Source: Azorinus chamasolen | Lineage: Eukaryota > Mollusca > Bivalvia > Cardiida > Solecurtidae | Length of the DNA: 64,000 nt | Assembly (NCBI GenBank): GCA_963576725.1 | Contig: OY755238.1 | Span: forward strand, 23,636,845 to 23,700,844 | Reading direction: 5' to 3' | Part shown: positions 1 through 11,408 of the stretch, in pieces | Layout of the letters: every line of letters begins with the position of its first letter | Position numbering within the stretch: position 1 is the first letter of the stretch | The notes under the pieces: model-generated | Databases searched by the model: none | What the model was told of the DNA's origin: nothing | What the model saw: the letters and a program-made list of their open reading frames with translations, nothing else | Program-made: the position numbers and the translations under genes

Positions 1-1007
1 GCTCTTTCCAAAAATAAAATATCATTCCAATAGCATCAGTCGAACAGGAGTTATTGATCGGCCAAAAAATGTAACAAAGGGCAATAACTCCAAAAGTATT
101 GAAGCCAGAATTATGGCCCTTGTTCATGACACTTTCTCTCATCATGCTCTTTCCATGTATGAAGTTTCAATACGATGGCAAGAGCCATGTAGGAGATATC
201 GTCCGGACAAGAAAGAATTAAACAAATGTACAAGGGGCAATAACTCTAAATTTATTGAAGCTCGAGTTAAGGATCTTATGCATGACACTTTCTCTTATCA
301 TGATCGTTCCATGTATGAAGTTTCACTCTAATGGCATGTGTTACATAGGAGTAATCATCCAGACAAAAAATTGTGATTTTTTTACAAAGGGCAATAACTC
401 CAATATTAGTGAAGCCAGAGTTATGGACCTTGTGCATGACACTTCCTCTCGTTATGATCTTTCCATATATGAAGTTTCAATCCAATGGCATGAGCCATAT
501 AGAAGTTATTGTCCGGACAAAAAAGTGTGAATTTTTTTACAAAGGGCAATAACTCCTATATTAGTGAAGCCAGAGTTATGTACCTTCTGCATGACACTTC
601 CTCTCATTATGCTCTTTCCATATATGAAGTTTCAATCAACTGGCATCAGGCATATTGAAGTTATTGTCCGGACAAAACATGATATTTTTTACAAAGGGCA
701 ATAACTCCAATATTAGTGAAGCCAGAGTTATGGACCTTGTGCATGACACTTCCTCTCGTCATGATCTTTCCATATATGAAGTTTCAATCCAATGGCATGA
801 GTCATATAGGAGTTATCGTCCGGACAAAAAAGTGTGATTTTTTTTTACAAAGGGCAATAACTCCAATATTAGTGAAGCCAGAGTTATGGACCTTGTGCAT
901 GACACTTCCTCTCATTATGCTCTTTCCATATATGAAGTTTCAATCAACTGGCATCAGGCATATTGGAGTTATCGTCCGGACAAAAAGTGTGACGGACAGA
1001 CGGACGG

Positions 1008-1041
<34 letters not shown>

Positions 1042-1094
1042 AACTCTCACGAAAACAATATGTCTCCCCCATATAAATATGGGGGGAGACATAA
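1..1094 (+). mobile_element. pearl/Helentron-like non-autonomous element, cut by window edge
   Basis: Six head-to-tail units of about 155 bp begin at roughly 75, 233, 384, 541, 692 and 848, each starting near AAGGGCAATAACTCC. They are followed by a GACA/GACG microsatellite (991-1041) and a terminal hairpin around 1057-1094 with arms TGTCTCCCCC and GGGGGGAGACA. The order core array, tetranucleotide microsatellite, end hairpin is that of the pearl family known from bivalves, now grouped with Helentron-type elements. The reading frames of 60-133 codons here simply read through the repeat and are not genes. The left end lies outside the window. It sits in an intron of the DHRS4-like gene. Confidence 0.75.
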
Positions 1095-1368
1095 TAAGAA
1101 ATGGTTTATCTGACTGAATCTGAACAATATAAGATCCCTATAGCCATGTTCTGTTTGGTGTACAGAGCATGTCGCTTCATTACTAACTTATTTTACCCTC
1201 ACTCAGTAAACTCGTCCAAATGAATGTTTTAGGTCATCTAATTTGGAAATTAATGTGTAAAACAAACAGTGTATAACCAGATCAGATTTATCTGATATAA
1301 GACTACACTATCTGCCGAAATATCCCTTTTAAGGGACACTAGGCACAATATGTATTTACATGTTTCAG

Positions 1369-1503
1369 CTGATTGGCGCCTACTCAATCAGTAAGACGGC
1401 CATGTTGGGTATGGTTAAAGCTCTGACTCGTCAACTAGCAAACTTGAATATACGGGTAAACGGCATAGCGCCCAGTGTCATCAAAACCAAATTCAGCCAA
1501 ACG
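1369..1503 (+). CDS. DHRS4: DHRS4-like exon a (catalytic YxxxK)
   Basis: Acceptor TTTCAG ends at 1368 and donor GTTAGT starts at 1504. The 45 codons are open and contain YSISK and NIRVN; it ends in phase 0 with KFSQT. Confidence 0.88.
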
Positions 1504-4500
1504 GTTAGTGTTCTATAACCATTTTTGAATATAAAATATATTCTAGCCCTTAGCCAGGTGTTAAAATGATATCTTCTCTAACTCTGGTATGCAACAAGTT
1601 TTTAATTATTTCCGATCCGTTAAAACTTTTGAACAGCTATTGACCGAATGCCAAACAGCTTGGATCTTGATGATACACCAAGTTACACGACGTCTTATCT
1701 GGATCCAAGCAGTTTACAAAAGTCTGTCATGTGACGCTTACATGTACAGGTAACAGACAAAGGATTAACCCCTAGTCTACTACATGTATAAAAATTGGGT
1801 CCCAAGTTCCTATCTGTTGCTTGTCTGATTCGTTCAAGCTTTTGAGATACTATTGATAGTGTGTCAAAAAACTTGGATCCTGATGAGACGCCGAGTTACT
1901 CGGCATCTCATCTAGATCCAGACTGTTTGCAAGTGTCAGTTAGGTCGATCTTAGTAGACTAAGGGTTAATTATAAGTTGCATTATTCAAAATGCTATTTC
2001 AGGTATTTAATATTTCAAATCATTTTTAATTGTTTATCACCTCGAACATTTATTGCAGTATTTTGTATGAATTCATTTTATAAGATTTGCATTCTAGATT
2101 TCTTTCTGGAAGATAATTACATGTAAGTATACAATAAAACCTCTCCATAAGGGCCACTAAATTCCATCAAGTATTTTGTACCAAAGGCAGGTGGCTGCTT
2201 AAAGCAAGGTGAAAGTAAAACAGAACGCTCCAGTAAGGAGCGTTCTGTTTTACATTCACCTTGCTTTAAGCGGCCACCTGCCCTAAATACCAATTTATTA
2301 ACACAATTTAGTGGCCGTTATAGAGAGGTTTTACTGTATACATGTATATACCAGCAACTGATTGTATAGTTAAGTATTAAGACACTGGATACATAATGTT
2401 AACATGTACTAATATAGTATATTACATATATATTTAGGTGATCTCTCACAGATCAATGTTTCAGAGAGCGAATTCTTTGGTATCTTTGATATTCGTTTAA
2501 TCATTCCACTGCCAATTGATGGCCAAACTGTGATTACCCATGCTAACAGTTTTGATTCAGATGAGACAATGAGGACCTTGGTGTCTCATCAGGATCAAAA
2601 CTGTTTGATTGTGTAATCATGTAGGTTGAAAGGACATTAAATAAAAAGTAAATTGTAGCAGACGACATGCTTTGCAGACAACATTTAAGCGACACACTGT
2701 CATGAAAAATGTTTATTTCGAATTTCCATATATACTTTGTGAATGTGTGCCAAAGTTAATATATTTTTTCTTCAGCTTTGGCAGAATGAGGCATCAGACG
2801 GTTTTAAGTCTACCATTCCTCTTGGCAGGTAAAGTCGTTTGTTTTCTTTTTTCACATTCTGTACTTCAGACTTCGACGACGAATTGATCTAGAAATAATA
2901 GTTTACCTGGTGGATATGTTCTGCGCGTTATTGGAATATGGACATTTCCAGAATTGTCCTGTCAGTTTTAGGAAAACTGGTGGACAGTAATGGAATTCTG
3001 AAAACGCGCAAGGCGATTCTAGAATTTTTGGAATAGTGGACAAAGTTCAAATTCCCGGTTTACATGTACATCTTTTAATAGATTATTATTCATAGTCTAT
3101 TTCACGTATCACCTAAATAAATTGAAGTGTACGACCCTGATATAGATTTCAGTATAAAACTGAAATTTATGTGTAAACAGTAAACGTTCCTTTACAATAA
3201 AGGATTCAATACAGGACAACACGGCTGTCTTGCATTGTCTTCATATCATTTTATTTGCAAAATTCTATGTATATAATGCGTTGATTTAATTTCTTCTCTC
3301 TAATTGCATTACAGGATATCGTAGTGACAGATACTTAAATAGAGCTTCGTTTAAAGCATTAATTAACGATGACAAAGAATGACTGACATGCTAATCACAG
3401 AGTGTAATGTAATTTTACCATGTGCTATTCTACAATAGCGTAAGGCAATTCTAGATTGGTCTGGCATTATTGGAATTCCCAAAACGCGCAGGACAAGTCT
3501 GGACAATTCTGGAACCGTCAACTTTCTAACGATTCGCAGAACAAATATACATTTAAGAATTAATGACATCCTGAATATTGATAAGATGAATATTTATATT
3601 GGCATATATATGACCATCACAGAGTGTCTTGGGGACTGGAGAGACTGCTGCTGTTGGTGCCTTCGGATGCAAAAAGAGACATAAGCAGGAGGACTGGTAT
3701 GTAGATAATTCTGCAACTCTCGAGCAACCCATCGCAGCAAAACGAGCTGCACTACAGGTACATAAGCACAACTCCACCAAAGACTCACTACAAGCTCTTC
3801 AAGCAGCAAGGAACGAGCACTGACAGAACGTGTATTAATGGATAATAGACAGACCTTTGCAGCAACAAACAAAGAGCAGCAGACACAGGCAACACCAAGA
3901 ACATGTAAGACGGGATAAAAAAAAACGCTTGACCCAGGGTCAGTAAAACAGCCCCACTAAAATCAAAATCAGGCGATGCCATCATTGACAATGCTACGCA
4001 ATTGTACAGATGGGTGGAACACTGTTCTGAGCTATACTCGAAGGAGAACATCGTCCAACAGTCAGCACTGGATACCATTGAACGCTTCACTGTCATGCAG
4101 GAACTTAAGAGAAACTCTCCGAAGAGATTGACAAGCTGCATGCCTTCTTCAGACAAAGCCCCGGGAATGGACTGTATTCCAGCTTCCAGCAGACGTCATC
4201 AAAAGTGGAAAGTAAACCCTATTGGACCCCCTGTACAGGCTCCTGGTACTATGCTGGATTGGGGACGGGGGTTCTGTACCACAGGACATGAGAGACGCCA
4301 ACATTGTTACTGTCTACAAAAACAAGGGCGGCGCAGTGTTTGCAACAACTATCGAGGCATGTCACTACTCAGCATACTAGTAGTTGGAAAACGTTTTTGC
4401 TCGTATCATCCTCCATCGCCTGCAGACTCTGGCTGACAGACTATACCCAGAACCGCAATGTGGCTTCCGCGCCAAGAGGTCCACCTTTGACATGATATTC

Positions 4501-7500
4501 TCTCTTCGTCAGCTGCAGGAAATGTGTAGAGAATAAATTCAACCTTTCTTCAAAGCCTTAATGGACCTGACCAAGGCGTTTGATCTTGTGAGCAGAGATG
4601 GTCTGTTCAAGATGCTTCCAATCATATGCTGCCCACCCAAGCTCCTCAGCATCGTGAGGTCCTTGCATGACGGCATGCTGAGCACAGTATAGTTTGATGG
4701 TGACACGTCTGCAGAGTTTGGAGTCAAGAGCGGTGTCAAGCAAGGCTGTGTCATAGCTCCTATCCTCTTTGGAGTCTTGGTTTTTCTACTCCCGAAATAT
4801 GCATTCAAGTCCTCAACAGATTGAGTCTATCTACGCTCCAGAACCGATGGATTTCTGTTCAACATCTCAAGACTGTGTGCAAAGACCAATACATGGACAA
4901 CGTAATCCACTCAAGAACACAAACTCCAGGTTTTCCACGTGCGCTGTCTCTGCAGGATCCTTGGAATTACATGGAAGGAAAAGGTTACAAACAACGAGGT
5001 CCTTACAAGAGCTGGAATTCCATCCATGTATATTCTTCTCCGTCAGCGACGACTGCGCTGACTGGGTCATGTCAGGAGGATGGAGGGTGTGTGTATTCCA
5101 AAGGAATTGCTCTATGGTCAGCTAGTCAAGGGGACTAGAACCCGATGTCGTCCCAAGCTCAGATACAAGGATGTGTGCAAGCGCGACATGAAAACCAGCC
5201 ACAGTGCACTGGAGTCATGGGAATAGGCGGCTAGTAGGCCCCAGTGGAAACATCTTGTTTCGGAGGGCCTTCTGAGACCACAACACTGAAATTCAAAACA
5301 AACGCAAAGCCAGCAAATCCGTGCAAACAGACACCCCGGGTGCAACAGCGTTTGTATGCCGGGACTGCAACATAACCTGCAAATCCAGAATCGGACTGCA
5401 CAGAGTCACCAAAGGCGATGCACATCGGTCTCCTACAAAGGCGCAATTCCATAGTCGTTCTTGACTGACGGATTCCAGCAAAATATGAACAAACACAAAC
5501 ATTTGCCCATTTCAGAATTTTTAAAATCATATATGTGTTTTAAACACAGCAGACCCTGTTCAGGAATCTCCTACAGGAGCCATCTGACCCGAGTCTACCC
5601 TGTTTGCCAATGCTTCAAACTGTTTTTATGACATAAATTTTATGACATGTCATAAGCTAATAAAACCTGAGCTCCATGCTCAAGACTTGGGTATTTGTCT
5701 TTACTTAGACAATACTTGGGGTATATAATGAACCCAAATAACGGCCGTCAACTCGTTCGCAGCCAAATATTGTCGTCTGTATAAATTTTCGTCTGCTACA
5801 ATTTTCGTTTATTTGATTTTCTCCCATTTTCCACATTGCCACAATAACAAACAATTTAGATCCTAATGAGACGCTGAGAACCTTAATATGTTTGCATCAC
5901 AGATGCAACACTGGCAGCAAAAAATAGTCAGTTAAGTATCAAAACTGATTTTTTCAGCACGGTGGTAGGTTTACATTTTATAACATTGGGGCCAGAATTC
6001 AAATCGTGCTTTCTCTACCATAGATTATGCCAAACGTTTCCGAAAAAAACAAACAGATAAAATGTCGTGCACATATTCTACTACATGTATGTTTTCCTGC
6101 TTCGGTCCTTCTGTGTCCGTTTCTGCTTCGACCTTACTAGATTTTTCTGTTTCAATTTCTTTTTACATTGTTACTTTGTTGCACATGCACGCTATATTTC
6201 GTAAGGTACGTGCAAACTGATTGTATATATTGTAAGGTACGTGCAAACTGATTGTATCACATTGCTACACATACACGCTATATCGTAAGGTACGTGTAAA
6301 CTCATTGTATCACATTGCTACACTACACGCTATATCGTAAGGTACGTGTATACCGATTGTATAACAATGCTACACATACACGCTATATCGTAAGGTACGT
6401 GCAAACTGATTTATCAATTCGCTACACATACACGCTATATCGTAAGGTACGTGCAAACTGATTGTATCAATTCGCTACACATACACGCTATATCGTAAGG
6501 TACGTGTAAACTGATTGTATCAATTCGCTACACATACACGCTATATCGTAAGGTACGTGTAAACGCATTGTATCACATTGCTACACATACATGCTATATC
6601 GTAAGGTACGTGTAAACGCATTGTATCACATTGCTACACATACATGCTATATCGTAAGGTACGTGCAAACCGAATGTATGACATTGCTACACATACACGC
6701 TTTATCGTAAGGTACGGGCAAAACGATTGTATCACATTGCTACACATACACGCTTTATCGTAAGGTACGTGCATACCGATTGTATCATATTGTTACACAT
6801 ACACGCTTTATCGTAAGGTACGTGCAGACTGATTGTATCACATTGCTACACATACACGCTTTATCGCAAGGTACGTGCAAAATGATTGTATCACAGTGAT
6901 ACACATACACGCTTTATCATAAGGTACGTGCAAAACGATTGTATCACATTGCTACACATGTATACACGCTTCATCGCACGGTACGTGCAAAACGATTGTA
7001 TCACATTGCTACACATACACGGGATATCGAAGAGTAAGCGCAAAACGATTGTGTCGCATTGCTTTACATGCACGTTATATTTTATGATTATTTTTTGTTT
7101 TATTTATTTATTATTTTTATTTATTTATTACACTGTTTGCAAGTGTCAGTACATTGACTTCACACATTCAAAGAGTTAAATACACCAGAATGTCAAATGC
7201 TTCTGATCCCGACGAGTTACTTGGCGGCTCAATTTGGACACAAAGCGTTTGTTATTGTTATCATGAATTCACATCTATGATACTAAAATAAGTCGCACCT
7301 CCACGTGTGTAATGTTATTTGACATCTAATCTGAATCCAGCGTAGAGACAAATGTCAGTCGGTTAACCGAAACGGAAAACACAAAAGCATGTGTCTAAAA
7401 ACAAAAGTATAATACACTAAAGCTGATCCATACCAACAACTATGTGAATAATCGCAGAGATATGTAAGAGAATGTGGCTGCGTAATGTAGAACAGAAGTA

Positions 7501-7741
7501 ATGCAAAACGCTTCATAAGGGAGTTGGCTGTATAACATGTGTCATGCATTAAGCTACCACATGTCTTAAAGACTAGATAAGACCTCTTTGCAGAGAGGAT
7601 TTATTGTATTATCTGTTTGTTTTCAGGTTTGGGACCTCCGATGAATGTGCAGGAATTGTTTCATTCCTAGTTTCCAGTGACGCCTCCTACATCACTGGAG
7701 AGAACGTAACAGTAAACGGGGGTCTGCAGTCCCGAATATGA
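1369..7741 (+). CDS. DHRS4: DHRS4-like short-chain dehydrogenase/reductase, 3' part (three exons)
   Basis: Joined exons 1369-1503, 2776-2828 and 7627-7741 encode the last 100 residues of a classical SDR. The family reduces carbonyl compounds (retinal, quinones, ketones) with NADPH, in peroxisomes for DHRS4. Visible are the catalytic Y-x3-K motif (YSISK, residues 5-9 of the fragment), the NIRVNGIAP segment that follows beta-6, the substrate-loop LW pair, and the C-terminal DASYITGE and VNGG signatures. The protein ends in SRI, a variant of the SRL/SKL peroxisomal targeting signal. All three acceptors are AG, both donors GT, and phases match (0 then 2). The Rossmann half with the cofactor motif lies left of the window, so the gene is partial. 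Intron 2 (4.8 kb) carries a LINE remnant and a satellite. DHRS4 is the best family match; another peroxisomal SDR paralogue is possible. Confidence 0.88.
1652..1716. repeat. GGATCC-type short hairpin
   Basis: Imperfect inverted repeat with arms AACAGCTTGGATC and GATCCAAGCAGTTT around a degenerate centre. The same hairpin type recurs at 1865-1930, 8067-8132 and 50643-50706. Confidence 0.6.
1765..1969. mobile_element. TTAA-D element with GGATCC hairpin
   Basis: TTAA at 1765-1768 and 1966-1969 flank inverted ends CCCCTAGTCTACTA and TAGTAGACTAAGGG. Inside is a hairpin (1865-1930) with arms TTGGATCCTGATGAGAC and CTCATCTAGATCCAGA around CGAGTTACTCG. Target site and CCC/GGG ends suggest a piggyBac-type non-autonomous element. 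Confidence 0.72.
2130..2336. mobile_element. TA-3 fold-back element
   Basis: Ends CAATAAAACCTCTC and GAGAGGTTTTACTG with TA on both sides. Long internal hairpin, arms AAGCAAGGTGAAAGTAAAAC and its complement, centre AACGCTCC-AGTA-GGAGCGTT. Pogo/mariner-like MITE. Confidence 0.8.
2547..2612. repeat. Hairpin of the GATGAGAC class
   Basis: Arms AACAGTTTTGATTCAGATGAGAC and GTCTCATCAGGATCAAAACTG are complementary except for a few bases; centre AATGAGGACCTTG. Confidence 0.6.
2776..2828 (+). CDS. DHRS4: DHRS4-like exon b
   Basis: Acceptor CTTCAG ends at 2775; donor GTAAAG begins at 2829. It encodes LWQNEASDGFKSTIPLG plus two bases of an arginine codon. The LW pair and the following loop match the lid region of DHRS4. 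Confidence 0.85.
3626..5475 (+). mobile_element. Degenerate non-LTR retrotransposon (LINE) reverse transcriptase remnant
   Basis: Broken reading frames carry, in order, an inter-domain segment (RHKQEDWYVDNS), reverse-transcriptase motifs DKAPGMDCIPA and NNYRGMSLLS, the palm motif MDLTKAFDLVSRDGL, the GVKQGCVIAPILFG motif, and a C-terminal zinc-finger-like FVCRDCNITCKSRIGLH (about 5348-5400). The YADD-region and endonuclease are not recognisable and several frameshifts and stops interrupt the frames, so it cannot be active. It resembles the endonuclease-bearing LINE at 32770-36036. It sits in intron b of the DHRS4-like gene. Clade not assigned. Confidence 0.82.
5542..5607 (-). repeat. TTAA-B hairpin, solitary
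   Basis: Arms CAGCAGACCCTGTTCAG and CTGACCCGAGTCTACCCTG around TCTCCTACAGGAGC. No flanking element ends recognised. Confidence 0.6.
5620..6186. other. Intronic stretch, nothing recognised
   Basis: AT-rich sequence with no convincing exon or complete repeat; a half hairpin of the GATCC class occurs near 5850-5890. Confidence 0.5.
6187..7080 (+). repeat. 53-bp satellite array, about 16 copies
   Basis: Successive ATCGTAAGGTACG blocks start at 6282, 6334, 6387, 6439, 6492, 6545, 6598, 6651, 6704, 6757, 6810, 6863 and 6916, giving a steady 52-53 bp period. Each unit also holds GTATCACATTGCTACACATA. The last copies (6973, 7025) are more diverged and one gained four bases. It lies in the last intron of the DHRS4-like gene, about 550 bp before the final exon. 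Confidence 0.93.
7627..7741 (+). CDS. DHRS4: DHRS4-like terminal exon with SRI end
   Basis: Acceptor TTTCAG ends at 7626. The exon completes the arginine codon, reads FGTSDECAG, DASYITGE and VNGG, and stops at TGA 7739-7741. Codons before the stop are Ser-Arg-Ile. Confidence 0.9.
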
Positions 7742-7757
7742 GCCAAAAACTGCAATG

Positions 7758-7925
7758 CAGTAAAACACCTCTAAACCGGACGTTCAATTTGATGTAAATG
7801 TCGGTCATGGAGACAGGTGGTAGCTTAATGCATGGTGAAAGACTTTTACCCTTATTAAGCAGTCACCTGCCTAAAAGTATCTAAATTCTGCTATACTAGA
7901 AATCTGGTTTAGAGGGGTGTTGGTG
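7758..7925 (+). mobile_element. TA-1 element with centre deleted, 16 bp after DHRS4-like stop
   Basis: Left end CAGTAAAACACCTCTAAACC and right end GGTTTAGAGGGGTGTTGGTG. The hairpin centre seen in other TA-1 copies is missing. It probably lies in the 3' untranslated region. Confidence 0.7.
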
Positions 7926-8066
7926 TATAACTGGAGTACAACGCCATATTCAATGGATTAACTGCAAACGCTGTAGCAAACACTGATGCAATACACTGAT
8001 ACAATACACTGGTGTAGTTCCGATGGTTTAGGCAACGCTGTCCGGGAAGAATTTGCATAATGGTGG

Positions 8067-8132
8067 CAAACAGTTTGGATCCAAATGAGACTCCTAATTA
8101 CTCAACGTCTCATCAGGAACCAAACCGTTTGT
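8067..8132. repeat. GGATCC-type hairpin
   Basis: Arms CAAACAGTTTGGATCCAAAT and ATCAGGAACCAAACCGTTTG with TACTCAACG near the centre. Confidence 0.6.
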
Positions 8133-8229
8133 CACTTTGGTCGTTAATTTGGAAAGAAATACAAATGTTTTCAAAGCATGAGAAAGGGATATCTATAAAT
8201 GGTACATACTGTAGCTAAGGCAGTTTGCA

Positions 8230-8476
8230 CTAACCCTTTCACCGCCACAGACGCATAAATGCACCACGACAAATAGTGCAGTCCCAGATCAGACGCCGCC
8301 TTTTCAAGGCGGCGTCTGATCAGGGACTTCACTATTTGTCTCAAACTCTTCTTCTATATCTGCGCTTTATTCCTTTGAAATTTGAATTTATTTATATCAT
8401 TTTCCTTATTTTACTGAATGATTTAACAAACTTAGATTGCAGACGACAATTAGAAATTTGGCGCCGAAAGGGCTAA
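8230..8476 (+). mobile_element. TTAA-E element flanked by CTAA
   Basis: CTAA occurs at both borders (8230-8233, 8473-8476) around CCCTTTCACCGCC and GGCGCCGAAAGGG. Internal hairpin 8269-8338 has almost perfect arms from CAAATAGTG to CACTATTTG, centre CGCCTTTTCAAGGCG. Note the non-TTAA duplication. Confidence 0.72.
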
Positions 8477-8580
8477 GCATGTATTACAAATTTTATGTAA
8501 ATCAGGTGCCAACTGTTTCAGTGTAGAGACAGTAATCACATAATTCCAGCTGGTATTGAGGATAACTTTTTTTGCTTGCT

Positions 8581-8638
8581 TGAGTCTGAGTTCATTCTCA
8601 AGGATCTGATAAGAAACATGAGAATGAACTCAGACTCA
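8581..8638. repeat. Inverted repeat, 20-bp arms
   Basis: TGAGTCTGAGTTCATTCTCA and its exact complement flank an 18-base loop. A longer relative with the same GAGTCTGAGTT start is at 44587-44762. Confidence 0.75.
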
Positions 8639-9020
8639 GCCTCGGAGCTAGGTCAATGTTAGAGGTACATGTTCAAAATCAGATGTTGTTAAAACAACAT
8701 TTGTTCATGTTTTAATATCAAAGCAATACCAATGTTTTAGTTTTTATTTCATCCCATTAAAACAAGATGTATCACGGGTGGAATGAGCAATACATTTACT
8801 TTAGTAAACATATTACATTTCAACGGTACGAATAGAGCGAACCACAGGTACATGTATCAAGTCTGATTGTGTACACGTTTACTGTTCAGTGTGATATAGG
8901 TACCTCGTATGGATCAAACATGTAAACCACGCAACAAAAGTCCTCAATTAAGATATTCCTTTTATTTTCATAACTGTGGAGGCAAGCGTCAATATTTAAT
9001 ATTGAGAAAGACGATGGAAT
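8639..9020. other. Intergenic, nothing recognised
   Basis: AT-rich sequence without clear coding signals or repeats. Confidence 0.5.
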
Positions 9021-9128
9021 GGATCGGGAGGGAGAGTGAGAGGACGAAGAAAGGAGAGAGAGGGGTGGGAGAGAGGCTGAGAGAGAGTGATAGAGTGAGA
9101 GGAGACAGATTGGGAAGCGGGTAGCGGT

Positions 9129-9159
<31 letters not shown>

Positions 9160-9400
9160 CAGAGAGAGGGTGCATACAGAGAAAGGGTGGAGACAGCCTA
9201 ATAAAGGATGTAGAACGGGGGAGAGACATACAGGGAGAGAGAGACATACATACAGACATGCACTCGGAGACCAAGAGAGAGAGAGAGAGAGAGAGACACT
9301 GCGTTACAAAGACAGATACACACATACAGAGATACAGGGATAAAGAGAGAAAGAGAGAGAGAGGGAGAGAGAGATAGAGAAGGGGGCTGAAAACCCACAG
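9021..9400 (+). repeat. GA-rich low-complexity tract
   Basis: Purine tract of GAGA with occasional GACA and ACATACA blocks. The open frames on the opposite strand are Ser/Leu-rich artefacts of CTCT. Confidence 0.9.
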
Positions 9401-9734
9401 ACGTTTCTGGAAAAAACGAGTATGACAAAAACTCAGTTTTTCTTTTTTAATTTTCCATCATATTTTAATTCACTGTAAACCCTGTTATAATCTTAGAAAA
9501 ACTGCATAATATATTCTTCAATAATCAATATACATTGCAGCAAAAAATGCATGGACCTTTTGCATAATACACATGAAATTATCTGTTGATGTAACTAACT
9601 GCAAGGGTTAAGCAGAAAACTATTACGACATATTTCTTCGGTTAATCAGCAATATTGCAAAAATGTTGTCTTCTTCCATATTTAAAGAGGAAATACCTTC
9701 TACACATTTTAAAAAAAACCACACATTTAGAGTA

Positions 9735-9937
9735 CAGTAGAGTCCCTCTAATGCGACCACTTAATGAATAAACATGGGTGTCCTTATAAGCAGGTGGCTG
9801 CTTAATGCAGGACAAAAGTAATACAGAAAGCTCCTGGGAGCATTTTGCATTACTTTTGTCCTGCATTAAGCTACCACCTGTATCTAGCACCCATAATTAT
9901 ACATCTTTTAAGTAGTCGCATTAACGGGGTTTAACTG
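9735..9937 (+). mobile_element. TA-2 fold-back element
   Basis: CAGTAGAGTCCCTCTAATGC to CGCATTAACGGGGTTTAACTG, TA on the left. Hairpin arms GCAGGTGGCTGCTTAATGCA and complement, centre AGCTCCTGGGAGC. Confidence 0.8.
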
Positions 9938-10314
9938 TTTTTAACAGTTTGGATGTTGATGCTATGCAAAAGATGAAAAAAATAATAAAAAAAGATGAAG
10001 TGTCACATCTGGATTTGAAACAGTTATCAAATTCACCTATAGGATTCAGCTATAGGATTCAGTAACAGTTTTGTGCTAACCCCTCATGTACAAACAAATA
10101 TAACAAAGACATTGCAGAAGACATTGCAGAAGACAAACACAATCCAGCTCATTCATTTAGCTTACTGGCAGTAGATGATGACAAGACTAGAGCAAAACAA
10201 ACACACAATATGAACGACACATAGGACAGTGTTGGATAGTCACATAGGACAGTGTTAGATAGTTTAAAAGTCATACAGAAACCTTGCTCTTGAAGTGAAT
10301 CGTGTAACATTCTC

Positions 10315-10750
10315 TTAACCTTTTTCTCCTTAAATACAGTAGAACCCCTCTAATGCGACCACTTAATGAATTATCATAGCTGTCCTTATAAGCAGGTGAC
10401 TGTTTAATGCAGGACGAAAGTTATGCAGAAAGCTCCTACTTTTTGCATAACTTTCTCCCTGCATTAAGCAGCCACCTGCCTCTGCCACCCAGAACTATGC
10501 CCATTTTTGGTGGTGGCATTAGAGGTGTTTAACTGTATGCCTTTACACGCCTTTGTAAACATAGTAGCCCAAGATCAGAGCCATCTGATCAGGGTCTGCT
10601 CTGTTTGCTTTTGAAGTTATATAGATCTGATTCTTCAGTATCTGCTTTGGCAAAAAGTTCATGTGTCAATATGCCATTTTAAAAATTAATCTGATTAATA
10701 TTTGTGATGTCATCATGTCTTTCATGAATATTCATGGAGTAAAGGATTAA
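10315..10750 (+). mobile_element. TTAA-B element interrupted by a TA-2 element
   Basis: TTAA at 10315 and 10747. Left end CCTTTTTCTCCTTAAATA continues after the nested TA-2 copy as TGCCTTTACACGCCTTTG, then hairpin and right end ATTCATGGAGTAAAGG. Confidence 0.78.
10337..10535 (+). mobile_element. TA-2 nested in TTAA-B
   Basis: CAGTAGAACCCCTCTAATGC to TAGAGGTGTTTAACTG with TA duplicated on both sides of the insertion; hairpin centre AAAGCTCCTACTTTTTGC is asymmetric. Confidence 0.82.
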
Positions 10751-10791
10751 AGAAAAAAAAAGATTGTTATGAACACTTGGTCTTTGATTAA

Positions 10792-10994
10792 TTAACCCTT
10801 TACCTAATACAAATGCCTTTTGACACCTTTTCAAACAGAACAGACCCAGACCCGATGGCTCCTACAGAAGTCATTTGATCAGGGTCTACTCTGTTTGCTT
10901 ATGACATAATATAGATCTCATTCTACAATGTAATCTTGGTAAATAATATTCGTACTGTCATTATTTCTTACATATTCATTAGGTACTGGGTTAA
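10792..10994 (+). mobile_element. TTAA-B element
   Basis: TTAA at 10792 and 10991. Left CCCTTTACCTAATAC, hairpin with centre GGCTCCTACAGAAGTC, right end degenerated to TAGGTACTGGG. Confidence 0.78.
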
Positions 10995-11097
10995 AACACA
11001 TGTACAATGTATAACAATAAACAACATTGGTCATTTTGATATCAACATTTTATATCACAGATAAAACTATGGACGGAATGATGCATGGCCACAAATA

Positions 11098-11300
11098 CAG
11101 TCAAACCTCTCTAAACCGGACGTTCAATTTAGTATAAATATCGGTCTTGGAGACAGGTGGCAGCTTAATGCACGGTGAAAGTCATGCAGAAAGCTCCTCT
11201 AGGAGCTTTCTGCATGACGTTCACCCTGCATTAAGCAGCCACCTGCCTAAAGTATCTAAATTATTCTCAACTAGAAATCCGGTTTAGGGAGGTTTTACTG
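11098..11300 (+). mobile_element. TA-1 fold-back element
   Basis: CAGTCAAACCTCTCTAAACC to GGTTTAGGGAGGTTTTACTG, TA on both sides. Centre AAAGCTCCTCTAGGAGCTTT in a nearly perfect hairpin. Confidence 0.88.
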
Positions 11301-11408
11301 TATTAAGTTTGAAAACGACTTCTCAGACAAATTCATAGTAACACAAGATGCCTATGCAAATTATAGGTTATATAGCAGTGAGACAGGAGTGTATGATAGT
11401 CTAGTACA

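Noticed and set aside
113..1117. Overlapping frames of 60-133 codons with repeated peptide phrases
   Set aside because: They read through the ~155-bp core repeat of a pearl-like element in several frames; no splice context or family match.
6187..7080. CRISPR-like regular array
   Set aside because: Units are adjacent copies of the whole 53 bp with no variable spacers, in an animal intron; it is a satellite.
8996..9428. Ser/Leu-rich frames on the - strand
   Set aside because: Translation of a GA-rich low-complexity tract.
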